Positions 55,114 to 62,025 of a DNA stretch of 62,025 nt are shown here, in pieces (positions within the stretch are counted from its first letter, which is position 1; every line of letters begins with the position of its first letter). The translations under genes and the position numbers were made by a program. The notes beneath the pieces were generated by a model that was not told the DNA's origin, ran no database searches, and was given only the letters and a program-made list of their open reading frames with translations. The DNA comes from Gammaproteobacteria bacterium 50_400_T64 (GTDB lineage Bacteria > Pseudomonadota > Gammaproteobacteria > Pseudomonadales > Porticoccaceae): positions 1 to 62,025 of the forward strand of contig MAAS01000023.1 of assembly GCA_002162755.1 (NCBI GenBank). Direction: 5' to 3'.

Positions 55114-55800
55114 TTAGGCAGCTTTCTTTTTCCTGGAAAACCCTAGCCCTGCTAACCCAAGCCCTAATAAGGCCAATGATGCAGGCTCAGGAACACCTGC
55201 AGGAGGGGGAGTTATTGCATGTTCACCCACTCCGGTAGTGAAATTATCCCATGAAGTTATTCCACCAGGATCAGTTCCCGAAACGCGTAAAGCTGAAATG
55301 AATGTAGTCGGCTCGAAAATCACACCGAAAAACTCTGTTCTGTTAGAGCCAAATACTGACGTGAAATCAAAATGAGTAACAAGTTGAGTGATAGCGTTGG
55401 TAAGTGATATGCGCATACCGCCACCGTCATTATCAACCACATCAAAACCAACGGCGTTAACAGCTTGTGGAAAAGTCACATCAAACTCAATGTGAGTTGC
55501 GTTACTTCGGTTGCCACGAATATTAGTACCAAAACTTCGTATCTGACTTCCATTTCCAGTTTCAGAAAACATGTTACCAAAGGTTGACGTAAATGAACCA
55601 TTTCCAGAGGCTCCGGCAAGAGTATCAATGCCAAATGACTGAAGTTGTGATTCCCAATCTGCACGTGCTTGTGCCGGTGATTGTGTAACTGTTGCGGATA
55701 GCGTGCTTGAGCCTTGAAAAAGTATAGGAACGGCAGATGCGCTTGCTGATATAAAGGATACAGCGACTAAACTAGCTAATTTTAATACCTTGTATTTCAT
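55114..55800 (-). CDS. PEP-CTERM sorted extracellular protein
   Basis: Secreted protein carried to the surface by exosortase. 228 residues: Sec signal peptide (hydrophobic about 6-23, cleavage near ASA), a beta-rich body with repeated Asn/Thr/Ser and GFDVVDNDGGGMRIS, and the C-terminal sorting tail VPEPASLALLGLGLAGLGF followed by SRKKKAA. No other known domain. No exosortase or EPS genes lie in this window. It is isolated, flanked by a terminator and a gene remnant, between the lysine genes and nth. Function unknown; such proteins often relate to exopolysaccharide and flocs. Confidence 0.9.
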   Translation of the reverse strand: MKYKVLKLASLVAVSFISASASAVPILFQGSSTLSATVTQSPAQARADWESQLQSFGIDTLAGASGNGSFTSTFGNMFSETGNGSQIRSFGTNIRGNRSNATHIEFDVTFPQAVNAVGFDVVDNDGGGMRISLTNAITQLVTHFDFTSVFGSNRTEFFGVIFEPTTFISALRVSGTDPGGITSWDNFTTGVGEHAITPPPAGVPEPASLALLGLGLAGLGFSRKKKAA

Positions 55801-56246
55801 TATCTTTCCCGTTTAAAAGTTATATAGATTTGTACATCATACACCAAGCATAAAGCATGCCGGAGTTATAACCTGCTGATATTTATAGAAATATTTTTTA
55901 TTGAGTTAGTCAAAACAAATGAAGTGTAAAGTTTTTCGACACTTTGACCTTCTTTCTAAAGAAATAGAACAACAAGAAGAACTTTTATCTCATCATCAGG
56001 GCGCTCATTTGGATTAACTTTTTTATCCAAATAACGGCCAAAGCCAATAACCAACATAGCAAGAAAATCAACCCAAGCTAGCGACACCATCATTTTTGAT
56101 GTTTTATTGTCTGGCTCAGCGCGTTTCATAGAAGAAGCTCATTAAACTTATTTTTTGTCAGGGTGAAGCGATGAAAGTAAGGTCAAAAATTCCTGTGCAT
56201 CCACAGCACCATTCTCCTGTGCTTTTATGGATTTACAAAACAATGC
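55801..56246. other. Gene-poor region upstream of the PEP-CTERM gene
   Basis: 446 bp. It holds a 57-codon remnant-like frame (55956-56129, minus) and, next to nth, 32 open codons in frame after the nth stop (56151-56246, minus). The rest is AT-rich and presumably carries the PEP-CTERM promoter; no terminator or repeat was identified. Confidence 0.6.
55956..56129 (-). pseudogene. Probable N-terminal remnant of a TIGR02281-type aspartic protease
   Basis: A 57-codon frame starting MKRAEPDNKTSKMMVSLAW with a hydrophobic helix and then LDKKVNPNERPDDEI. The W...L...F..LDKKxNPN pattern resembles the N-terminus of the membrane-anchored retropepsin-like protease family TIGR02281, which normally continues into EVVLxRNRxGHYVxxG and the DTGAT catalytic motif. 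Here the frame ends within a few codons and none of the catalytic part is found downstream. No ribosome site. It could alternatively be a short single-helix protein. Confidence 0.45.
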
Positions 56247-56900
56247 TCAGGCCTTTTTAGTGATAGCGGCCTTCTTACGTTTTGGATAGCAGGTGGTACA
56301 AATTTCGCACACCGTGCCATCGCAGCCCCGTGCTGAGCAGTATTCGCGGCCGTAGTAAATAATTTGCAGGTGAAGGGCGTTCCACTCTTCTTTTGGAAAA
56401 AGCCGTTTCAGATCTTTCTCCGTTTGCACGACATTTTTTCCACTGGTGAGCCCCCAGCGTTGCGCTAGCCGGTGAATGTGGGTGTCGACGGGAAAGGTCG
56501 GGTGGCCAAAACCTTGCGACATCACCACGCTAGCCGTTTTGTGGCCGACGCCGGGGAGGGTTTCCAGCGCCTCCATATCTTCAGGCACTTCGCCGTCGTA
56601 GTCGTCCACAAGGATTTTAGAAAGTCCGGCAATGGCTTTTGATTTGCGGGGTGAAAGGCCGCAGGGGCGAATAATGCCGAGAATGGTTTCGACCGGCACA
56701 TGGCACATATCATCGGCATTATCGGCGAGAGAAAAGAGCGCAGGCGTCACGGTATTAACCCGGGCATCAGTGCATTGAGCAGAAAGTAATACGGCAACCA
56801 GTAGCGTGAAATTGTTGCTGTGGTCGAGGGGGATGGGCTGGGTCGGGTAATGTTTGGCCAGCGTCTCAAGAATATAAGCGACTCGTTGCTGTTTCAGCAT
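56247..56900 (-). CDS. nth: Endonuclease III
   Basis: DNA glycosylase/AP lyase removing oxidised pyrimidines. 217 residues. Helix-hairpin-helix LPGVGHKTA with the catalytic Lys (about 120) and the catalytic Asp in FPVDTHIHRLAQRW are present. The C-terminal cluster region reads C-x4-C-x4-C-x2-C-x2-C (YCSARGCDGTVCEICTTCY), not the C-x6-C-x2-C-x5-C of E. coli; enough cysteines remain for a [4Fe-4S] cluster but the spacing is unusual. The ATG is one base from the dapC stop, hence coupled. After its TGA the frame stays open for 32 codons. Confidence 0.93.
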   Translation of the reverse strand: MLKQQRVAYILETLAKHYPTQPIPLDHSNNFTLLVAVLLSAQCTDARVNTVTPALFSLADNADDMCHVPVETILGIIRPCGLSPRKSKAIAGLSKILVDDYDGEVPEDMEALETLPGVGHKTASVVMSQGFGHPTFPVDTHIHRLAQRWGLTSGKNVVQTEKDLKRLFPKEEWNALHLQIIYYGREYCSARGCDGTVCEICTTCYPKRKKAAITKKA

Positions 56901-58111
56901 TACAGCGTCTCAATAAAGTATTTGATGCGCTGTGCAGCTTCTTCGCACTGGGCGAGCGGTGCAACGAGGGCCATGCGAATACGCTGCTCACCAGGGTTGC
57001 CCGTTGCCGTATCACGGGCCAGATAGCGCCCGGGTACCACGGCGACGTTTTGCGTGGCGAGTAGCTCGCGGGTGAATATGTCGTCGGCAATGGGTGTTTG
57101 CGGCCAGAGGTAGAAGCCAGCATCGGGCTGGCTGAATGTCATTACCGGCTTGAGTATCTTCGTTACGGCACTAAATTTCTCGCGGTACTGTCGACGGTTG
57201 TTGAGCACATGTTGTTCATCACCCCAGGCCGTAACGCTGGCCCACTGGTGTTGAATGGGCATGGCGCAGCCGTGGTAGGTGCGATAGAGCAAAAACTGTT
57301 GGATGATATCGGCATCACCGGCGACAAAGCCGGAGCGTAGGCCGGGCAGATTGGAGCGCTTTGATAAGCTGTGAAAAACCATGCAGCGTTTAAAATCATC
57401 CCGGCCGAGTTCGGCGCAGGCCTGTAATAAACCGGGTGGTGGCTGGTCTTCATCAGCGTAGATTTCGGAATAACACTCGTCGCTGGCAATGACAAAGTCG
57501 TGGCGGTCGGCCAGAGCAATGAGCTCTTTCAGGGTGTCGAGCCCGAGTACAGAGCCCGTCGGATTGCCCGGTGTGCAGATGTAAACCAGTTGGCAGCGTT
57601 GCCAGTCAGCCTCACTGAGGCTGGAAAAGTCTGGCGCGAAATTGGTGTCTTTTGTACAGTTTAAAAATACCGGCTCGGCACCCGCGAGCAAGGCAGCACC
57701 TTCGTAGATTTGATAGAAGGGATTGGGCATTACCACCGTGGGATTCTTGCTGGGGTCTACGACCGCCTGAGCAAAGGCGAATAAAGCTTCGCGGGTGCCG
57801 TTAACGGGCAATATATGTTGTTCCGGATTGGGTGTCGCCTTTAGCTTAAAACGACGGCTCAGCCACTCGGCTATTGCCTGGCGCAGTTCCGGAATACCCT
57901 TGGTGCCGGGGTAGGCGCTAAGGCCGCTGGTTTGTTCGATGCCGTTGATGTGAGCAAGTAGCGTGTCGATAACGAGCTGTGGTGCGGCATGCTTTGGCTC
58001 GCCAACGGAGAGGCTGATGGCGGGTAATACATCGGGTGTTTTTACACCTGCGAGCAGAGTCTTTAGCTTTTCGAAGGGGTAGGGTTGTAGCTGCTGTAGG
58101 TCGGGATTCAT
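56900..58111 (-). CDS. dapC: Succinyldiaminopimelate transaminase
   Basis: PLP aminotransferase of the lysine succinylase pathway, of the kind found in Pseudomonas (class I/II, distinct from ArgD). 403 residues: ISLSVGEPKHAAPQLV, SAYPGTKGIPELRQAIAEW, the PLP-stacking region PVNGTREALFAFAQ, VYICTPGNPTGSVL, ASDECYSEIY and the Schiff-base Lys in FHSLSKRSNLPGLRSGF. It sits between nth and glnD on the minus strand, overlapping nth by one base. Together with dapD and dapE it covers three steps of the same pathway. Confidence 0.93.
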   Translation of the reverse strand: MNPDLQQLQPYPFEKLKTLLAGVKTPDVLPAISLSVGEPKHAAPQLVIDTLLAHINGIEQTSGLSAYPGTKGIPELRQAIAEWLSRRFKLKATPNPEQHILPVNGTREALFAFAQAVVDPSKNPTVVMPNPFYQIYEGAALLAGAEPVFLNCTKDTNFAPDFSSLSEADWQRCQLVYICTPGNPTGSVLGLDTLKELIALADRHDFVIASDECYSEIYADEDQPPPGLLQACAELGRDDFKRCMVFHSLSKRSNLPGLRSGFVAGDADIIQQFLLYRTYHGCAMPIQHQWASVTAWGDEQHVLNNRRQYREKFSAVTKILKPVMTFSQPDAGFYLWPQTPIADDIFTRELLATQNVAVVPGRYLARDTATGNPGEQRIRMALVAPLAQCEEAAQRIKYFIETL

Positions 58112-58201
58112 TGTTTTCTCTTTGCGGTTTGTCGTCTCGCTAAATGCTGATCAGTGGCAGTGATTTTATTAAATTAAGTTATTCAATTGCGCACTGCAGG
58201 T

Positions 58202-60925
58202 TTAATCGCGCTGTTCTATCAACTCCATCGTCGTGCCCGAGCTTTCCTCTTCGAGGTTTCGAGTGTTAAGTTCACGACAAATGGTTTGCTCAATTTCGTT
58301 GCATAAATCCAGATCTTCAATCGCCCCATTATTTTCATCGGTAAGATAAAAAACATCTTCAACCCGTTCACCCAAAGTGGCAATTTTAGCGCTGTGTAGG
58401 TGCAGGTTGAAACGCATAAATATTTGGCCGAGCTGGGCGAGCAGGCCAGGGCGATCCGGGGTGATAACTTCAAGATAGGTGGTGCGGGAGTCGTGGCTGT
58501 GATCGATATGGGCGGAGGTGCCAATGGTTAGCTGTTTAAGCTGTCGTGGTGTGCGGCGGTTAACCTCAACGTTATGCTTATCTTTGGTGAGCAACGCTTC
58601 ATTGAGTTTGCGGATTACTGTTTCGACCTTATTGCCGCGGGTGGCAAAAGGCCGGCCCTGATCATCGAGCACATAAAAAATATCATAGGTGTGATTTTCG
58701 TTGCCGGTGTAGAGCCGCGCATCAAGGATATTCAGGCGCAATGTGTCGAGGGTGGCGGCGATAATGGGGAACACATTACTTAGCCCTTTTGTGTGAATGA
58801 AAATCCGCGTCACGCTGTCGTCTTCCATGCCGGCATCTTCGATCAAAATGACGGGAAGGTTGGGGTCTTCGGCCGTAATGACGGCTTTAACCCCCCGTGT
58901 AATCACGCTGGCGCTTTCTCGTAAAAAAAGATCACTCTCCATGTCGCTCCACAGCGCGGTACTTTGCTCCTGTGTAATGCCTTCTTGTTCGAGTAGCGCT
59001 ACCGTTTCGTTACGGGTGTTTTCAATCCATTTTTGCTTGTTAATGGGGTTTTCCAGTCCGCGTCGTAAGGCATCGCGAGTTTGGAAATAGAGTTGCCGCA
59101 TTAATGCGCCTTTCCAGTTGTTCCACAAGGTGGGATTGGTGGCATTCATGTCCGCGACTGTCAGTGTTAGTAGGTGGTCGAGGTGTATCTGATCACCGAC
59201 CAGCAGGGCAAATTTGTGGATGACATCGGGGTCGGAAATATCCTCACGCTGGGAGATGCTCGACATTAGCAGGTGACTCTCGACTAGCCAGCAAACCAGG
59301 TCGGTTTCCTGCTCGGTAAAACCGTGTTGTTGGGCGAATTTTCTGGCATCAACAGCACCCAGTTTTGAGTGGTCGCCGCCGCGGCCCTTGGCAATATCGT
59401 GATAGAGGCCGGCAATGAGCAGCAGTTCGGGCTTGGGCAGGTTTTTTAATACATGGGAAGCGACGGGGAACTTCTTTTCCTCTTCGGCATTACCCAGTCG
59501 ACGAATATTGCGAATCAGCTGGATAGTGTGAGCATCAACCGGATAGATATGAAATAGGTCATGCTGCATCAAGCCGATGATTTTATCGAACTCGGGCAGA
59601 TACTTGCCGAGTATGCCGTAACGGGTCATGCGTTGTAGTTGCGTAGTTAACCGCCCCTTACAGCGAAACAGGCGCATAAACAGTTTGTGGTTGTTGGGGT
59701 CGCTACGAAAGCTGTCATCAATTTGGTGACGATATTGGCGGATTTGTTGAATGGTAGTTGAACGCACGCCTTGAATTGACGAGTCCTCGCCGAGTAAAAC
59801 GAAAATCTCGAGCAGGGCAGAGGGCTGATCAGCGAACAGATGGTCATCGACGGCTTCAATATAATCGTCACGTACTTGAAAGCGCGTATTAATGGTGCGA
59901 ATGACGTTTTTCTTGTTATTCCTGTTAACGACTTCATCCATGTACTGCAGCAGCATGTCGTTTTGTTCACGCATGGCCAGCACTACGCGATAGTAGCGTT
60001 GCATAAATTGCTCAACAGCCAGGCGCTCTTTGGTGTCCTGGTAGCCAAACATTTGTGCCAGTTTACGCTGTGAATCAAAGAGTAGCCGTTCTTCAGGCCG
60101 CCCGGCGATCAGGTGTAAGCCATAGCGTACGCGCCACAGAAAGGCCTGGCCTTTACGCAGTAATTCGTATTCTTCAGCAGCGAGAAAGTGGGTGTTAGCG
60201 AGCTCGGCCAGTGTGCGTTTGTGAAAATGTCGTTTTGCTACCCAACCAATGGTTTGAATGTCTCTAAGCCCACCGGGGGCCTCTTTTATATTAGGCTCGA
60301 GGTTGTATTCAGTATTGCCGTGTTTCTCGTGTCGCTGGTTTTGCTCGTCATGCTTAGCCTGAAAAAACTGCTCGGCGGGCCATATTTTCGCGGGCCCTGT
60401 CTTTTCATTCATCTGCAGACGTAGTTCAGTATTACCAGCAAGCGTGCGGGATTCCATTAAATTGGTGGCGACCGTGATATCGGCTTTCGCCTCTTCAACG
60501 CAGTGTGCGAGGGAGCGTACGCTGTGGCCAATATTGAGTTGAATGTCCCAGAGGAAGGTGAGGAAGCTTTCGATGCTTGATTTGTAGGGCTTGTGGTTTT
60601 TACGCTTAGTTAAAAGCAGTAAGTCGATGTCGGAGTAAGGATGGAGTTCGCCGCGGCCGTAGCCGCCGACCGCGAGCAGGCTGATGTTTTTATCCCAGCT
60701 AAAACGCTGCCAAGCGTGAAAGAGAATACAGTCGATAAAATCCGCACGCTCGTGTACCAGTGTTTCGATGTCCTCACCTTGCTCAAAGCGGTTGTTGAGG
60801 CAGGTGTCAGCGCCATGGATGGCGTCCCGAAAAATAGTTTGTGCGTCCTCCGTAGCAAGATCCGTGAGAAAGCGTTTTTCGTCAAAAAAAAGGGGTAGGG
60901 GACGCGGTTCGGGAGCTGTATTCAT
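58202..60925 (-). CDS. glnD: Bifunctional uridylyltransferase/uridylyl-removing enzyme GlnD
   Basis: Nitrogen sensor that uridylylates and deuridylylates PII. 907 residues with the expected order: nucleotidyltransferase GGYGRGELHPYSDIDLL (about 87-103), PII-uridylyl glycosyl domain with EYNLEPNIKEAPGGLRDIQT, HD domain (LIAGLYHDIAKGRGGDHSKLGA, about 510-531), then two C-terminal ACT domains, the last near YLEVITPDRPGLLAQLGQIF. Monocistronic or downstream of map on the minus strand. Confidence 0.96.
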   Translation of the reverse strand: MNTAPEPRPLPLFFDEKRFLTDLATEDAQTIFRDAIHGADTCLNNRFEQGEDIETLVHERADFIDCILFHAWQRFSWDKNISLLAVGGYGRGELHPYSDIDLLLLTKRKNHKPYKSSIESFLTFLWDIQLNIGHSVRSLAHCVEEAKADITVATNLMESRTLAGNTELRLQMNEKTGPAKIWPAEQFFQAKHDEQNQRHEKHGNTEYNLEPNIKEAPGGLRDIQTIGWVAKRHFHKRTLAELANTHFLAAEEYELLRKGQAFLWRVRYGLHLIAGRPEERLLFDSQRKLAQMFGYQDTKERLAVEQFMQRYYRVVLAMREQNDMLLQYMDEVVNRNNKKNVIRTINTRFQVRDDYIEAVDDHLFADQPSALLEIFVLLGEDSSIQGVRSTTIQQIRQYRHQIDDSFRSDPNNHKLFMRLFRCKGRLTTQLQRMTRYGILGKYLPEFDKIIGLMQHDLFHIYPVDAHTIQLIRNIRRLGNAEEEKKFPVASHVLKNLPKPELLLIAGLYHDIAKGRGGDHSKLGAVDARKFAQQHGFTEQETDLVCWLVESHLLMSSISQREDISDPDVIHKFALLVGDQIHLDHLLTLTVADMNATNPTLWNNWKGALMRQLYFQTRDALRRGLENPINKQKWIENTRNETVALLEQEGITQEQSTALWSDMESDLFLRESASVITRGVKAVITAEDPNLPVILIEDAGMEDDSVTRIFIHTKGLSNVFPIIAATLDTLRLNILDARLYTGNENHTYDIFYVLDDQGRPFATRGNKVETVIRKLNEALLTKDKHNVEVNRRTPRQLKQLTIGTSAHIDHSHDSRTTYLEVITPDRPGLLAQLGQIFMRFNLHLHSAKIATLGERVEDVFYLTDENNGAIEDLDLCNEIEQTICRELNTRNLEEESSGTTMELIEQRD

Positions 60926-60985
60926 GGTGTCTGTGAATGCTTATCTATGAGGGAAGGTGCATTATGCGTGCGTGCAAGTCGGCGC

Positions 60986-61756
60986 TTAAAATGACTCGTC
61001 AGGGCGGGCTGTAAGTACATCGACCCCGGTGGCGGTGACTAGCAAGGTGTGCTCCCACTGTGCTGACAGGCGGCCATCACGGGTTTCTACAGTCCAGCCG
61101 TCGGACTTGAGCTTAGTGTGCTGTTTGCCCGCGTTGACCATGGGCTCGATAGTAAAGGTCATGCCTTCTTCCAGCACCAGGCCAGTGCCCGCTTTACCGT
61201 AGTGCAGTACCTGCGGTTCTTCGTGAAATTCGCTGCCAATGCCATGGCCGCAGTATTCGCGCACCACTGAATAATGCATGCCCTCGGCATGTTGTTGTAC
61301 TACTTGGCCAATATCGCCCAGGCGATTGCCGGGTTTGACTTGTTCGATGCCGAGGTAGAGGCATTCCTGGGCAACCTTGATGAGCCGGTCTGCATGGCTA
61401 GGTGTTTTGCCAATGCAGAACATCATGCTGGTGTCGCCGAAATAACCGTCTTTAATCACTGTAATGTCGAGATTGATGATGTCGCCACTTTTTAGCACTT
61501 TATTGGGTGCGGGAATACCGTGACAAATTACCTGGTTCACCGAGGTGCAGATTGATTTCGGGAAGCCGCGATAATTGAGGCAGGCGGGTATAGCCTCTTG
61601 CACATCGACCATGTAGTTATGGCAAAGGGTGTCGAGCTCAAGGGTGCTGATGCCCGCTTGTACGTGGGGGGCAATCATTTCGAGAACATCGGCAGCCAGC
61701 TTGCCAGCAACGCGCATTTTTTCAATTTCTTCAGGTGTTTTGATACTAACGGACAT
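60986..61756 (-). CDS. map: Methionine aminopeptidase, type I
   Basis: Removes N-terminal methionine from nascent proteins. From ATG 61756 (256 residues) the product starts MSVSIKTPEEIEKMRVAGKLA, as in family members; a longer frame would add 19 unlike residues. Metal ligands: LDITVIKDGYFGDTS (two Asp), the HGIGSEFHEEP His pair, FTIEPM and the final QWEHT Glu. Divergent from the probable rpsB leader, the usual arrangement. Confidence 0.96.
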   Translation of the reverse strand: MSVSIKTPEEIEKMRVAGKLAADVLEMIAPHVQAGISTLELDTLCHNYMVDVQEAIPACLNYRGFPKSICTSVNQVICHGIPAPNKVLKSGDIINLDITVIKDGYFGDTSMMFCIGKTPSHADRLIKVAQECLYLGIEQVKPGNRLGDIGQVVQQHAEGMHYSVVREYCGHGIGSEFHEEPQVLHYGKAGTGLVLEEGMTFTIEPMVNAGKQHTKLKSDGWTVETRDGRLSAQWEHTLLVTATGVDVLTARPDESF

Positions 61757-61917
61757 GGGCTCAGACAACGACAGTGAATAAGCGGAGCATTGTAACCATT
61801 TTGACCGAGGCAATGGGAATTCCGTCAGTGAGTCTCTTAATAAATCAGAGGGGGATGGCGTCGTTGGTGCGGTGCTGTAAATTGCCCCAAGTTCTTCTAA
61901 TGGGGTGTCAGTTGTGG

Positions 61918-62025
61918 TATAAAGCGCGCCCCGATGGAATGGCCACCGGGGTTAACTTTAACGACTCACACTTACCGACACATTGGCTTGGGTGCCTGCT
62001 TGATTAAAAAGCGGGTTAGACAATG
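61918..62025 (+). promoter_or_regulatory. Probable rpsB promoter and leader (incomplete)
   Basis: The right edge, divergent from map, has TATAAA at 61918-61923 (a possible -10; the -35 is weak) and then a leader. Near its end GCCTGCTT (61994-62001) and AAGCGGGT (62009-62016) form a hairpin with GATTAAA loop, preceded by TTGGGTGCC-like sequence as in known gammaproteobacterial S2 leaders. The map-rpsB order supports it, but the S2 coding part is not in the window, so this is a tentative call. Confidence 0.4.

Noticed and set aside
62023-62025. Terminal ATG as the start of rpsB
   Set aside because: No ribosome site precedes it and no codons follow in the window, so it cannot be supported.

Overview
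The window is chromosomal DNA of a Gram-negative gammaproteobacterium of roughly 50% GC. Evidence: mlaA, pga and OmpA-type envelope genes, a trimeric-type porin, a 4.5S-size SRP RNA in front of dnaX, the long (344-residue) DapD, DapC of the Pseudomonas kind, and gene orders known from Pseudomonas and Cellvibrionales (ffs-dnaX-ybaB-recR; mlaA-rssB-rssC...tal-dusA; dapE-dapD...dapC-glnD-map with an rpsB leader at the edge). A marine Cellvibrionales/Spongiibacteraceae-like organism is my best guess; the genus cannot be fixed from sequence alone.

Layout. 1-3.4 kb: SRP RNA, then dnaX-ybaB-recR; dnaX carries what looks like a complete E. coli-style -1 frameshift cassette for making gamma. 3.4-6 kb: a 167-bp near-palindromic intergenic element, then rnd-ycgL-ycgN and a small membrane protein. 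6-14 kb: a POT peptide transporter, a MoxR/VWA pair and hrpA. 14-16 kb: a three-gene RiPP cluster of the HvfABC/bufferin kind, with a precursor holding six EGKCG motifs, an MNIO enzyme and its DUF2063 partner. 16.2 kb: a porin preceded by a three-repeat Pho box. 18-29 kb: mlaA, a partner-switching pair (rssB-like PP2C phosphatase with a degenerate receiver, and a STAS protein), a complete pgaABCD exopolysaccharide operon in the opposite direction, then tal-terB and dusA. 29-38 kb: aldehyde dehydrogenase, D-aminoacylase-type amidohydrolase, thioesterase, a membrane J-protein, trhP, purT and a cupredoxin-like protein. 38-41 kb: emrAB-type efflux operon with its MarR regulator. 41-49 kb: acnB, YehS-like protein, paaI-pcaF-acetoacetyl-CoA synthetase and a small periplasmic phosphatase-like protein. 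49-62 kb: OmpA-family lipoprotein, rsmJ, a DMT exporter, the dapE-dapD-arsC-like group, a PEP-CTERM protein in a gene-poor pocket with a gene remnant, nth, dapC, glnD, map, and the beginning of a probable rpsB leader.

How the parts fit. Most of the window is housekeeping: replication and repair, tRNA and rRNA modification, lysine/peptidoglycan precursor synthesis (dapC, dapD, dapE) and nitrogen signalling (glnD). The accessory layer concerns the cell surface and stress: copper-related RiPP, phosphate-responsive porin, lipid asymmetry (mlaA), biofilm polysaccharide beside a partner switch, and multidrug efflux. The RiPP cluster is the most unusual system; it belongs to a recently described family, so the novelty lies in the precursor architecture, the missing DoxX partner and the context. 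No tRNA genes, CRISPR arrays, insertion sequences or prophage genes were found.
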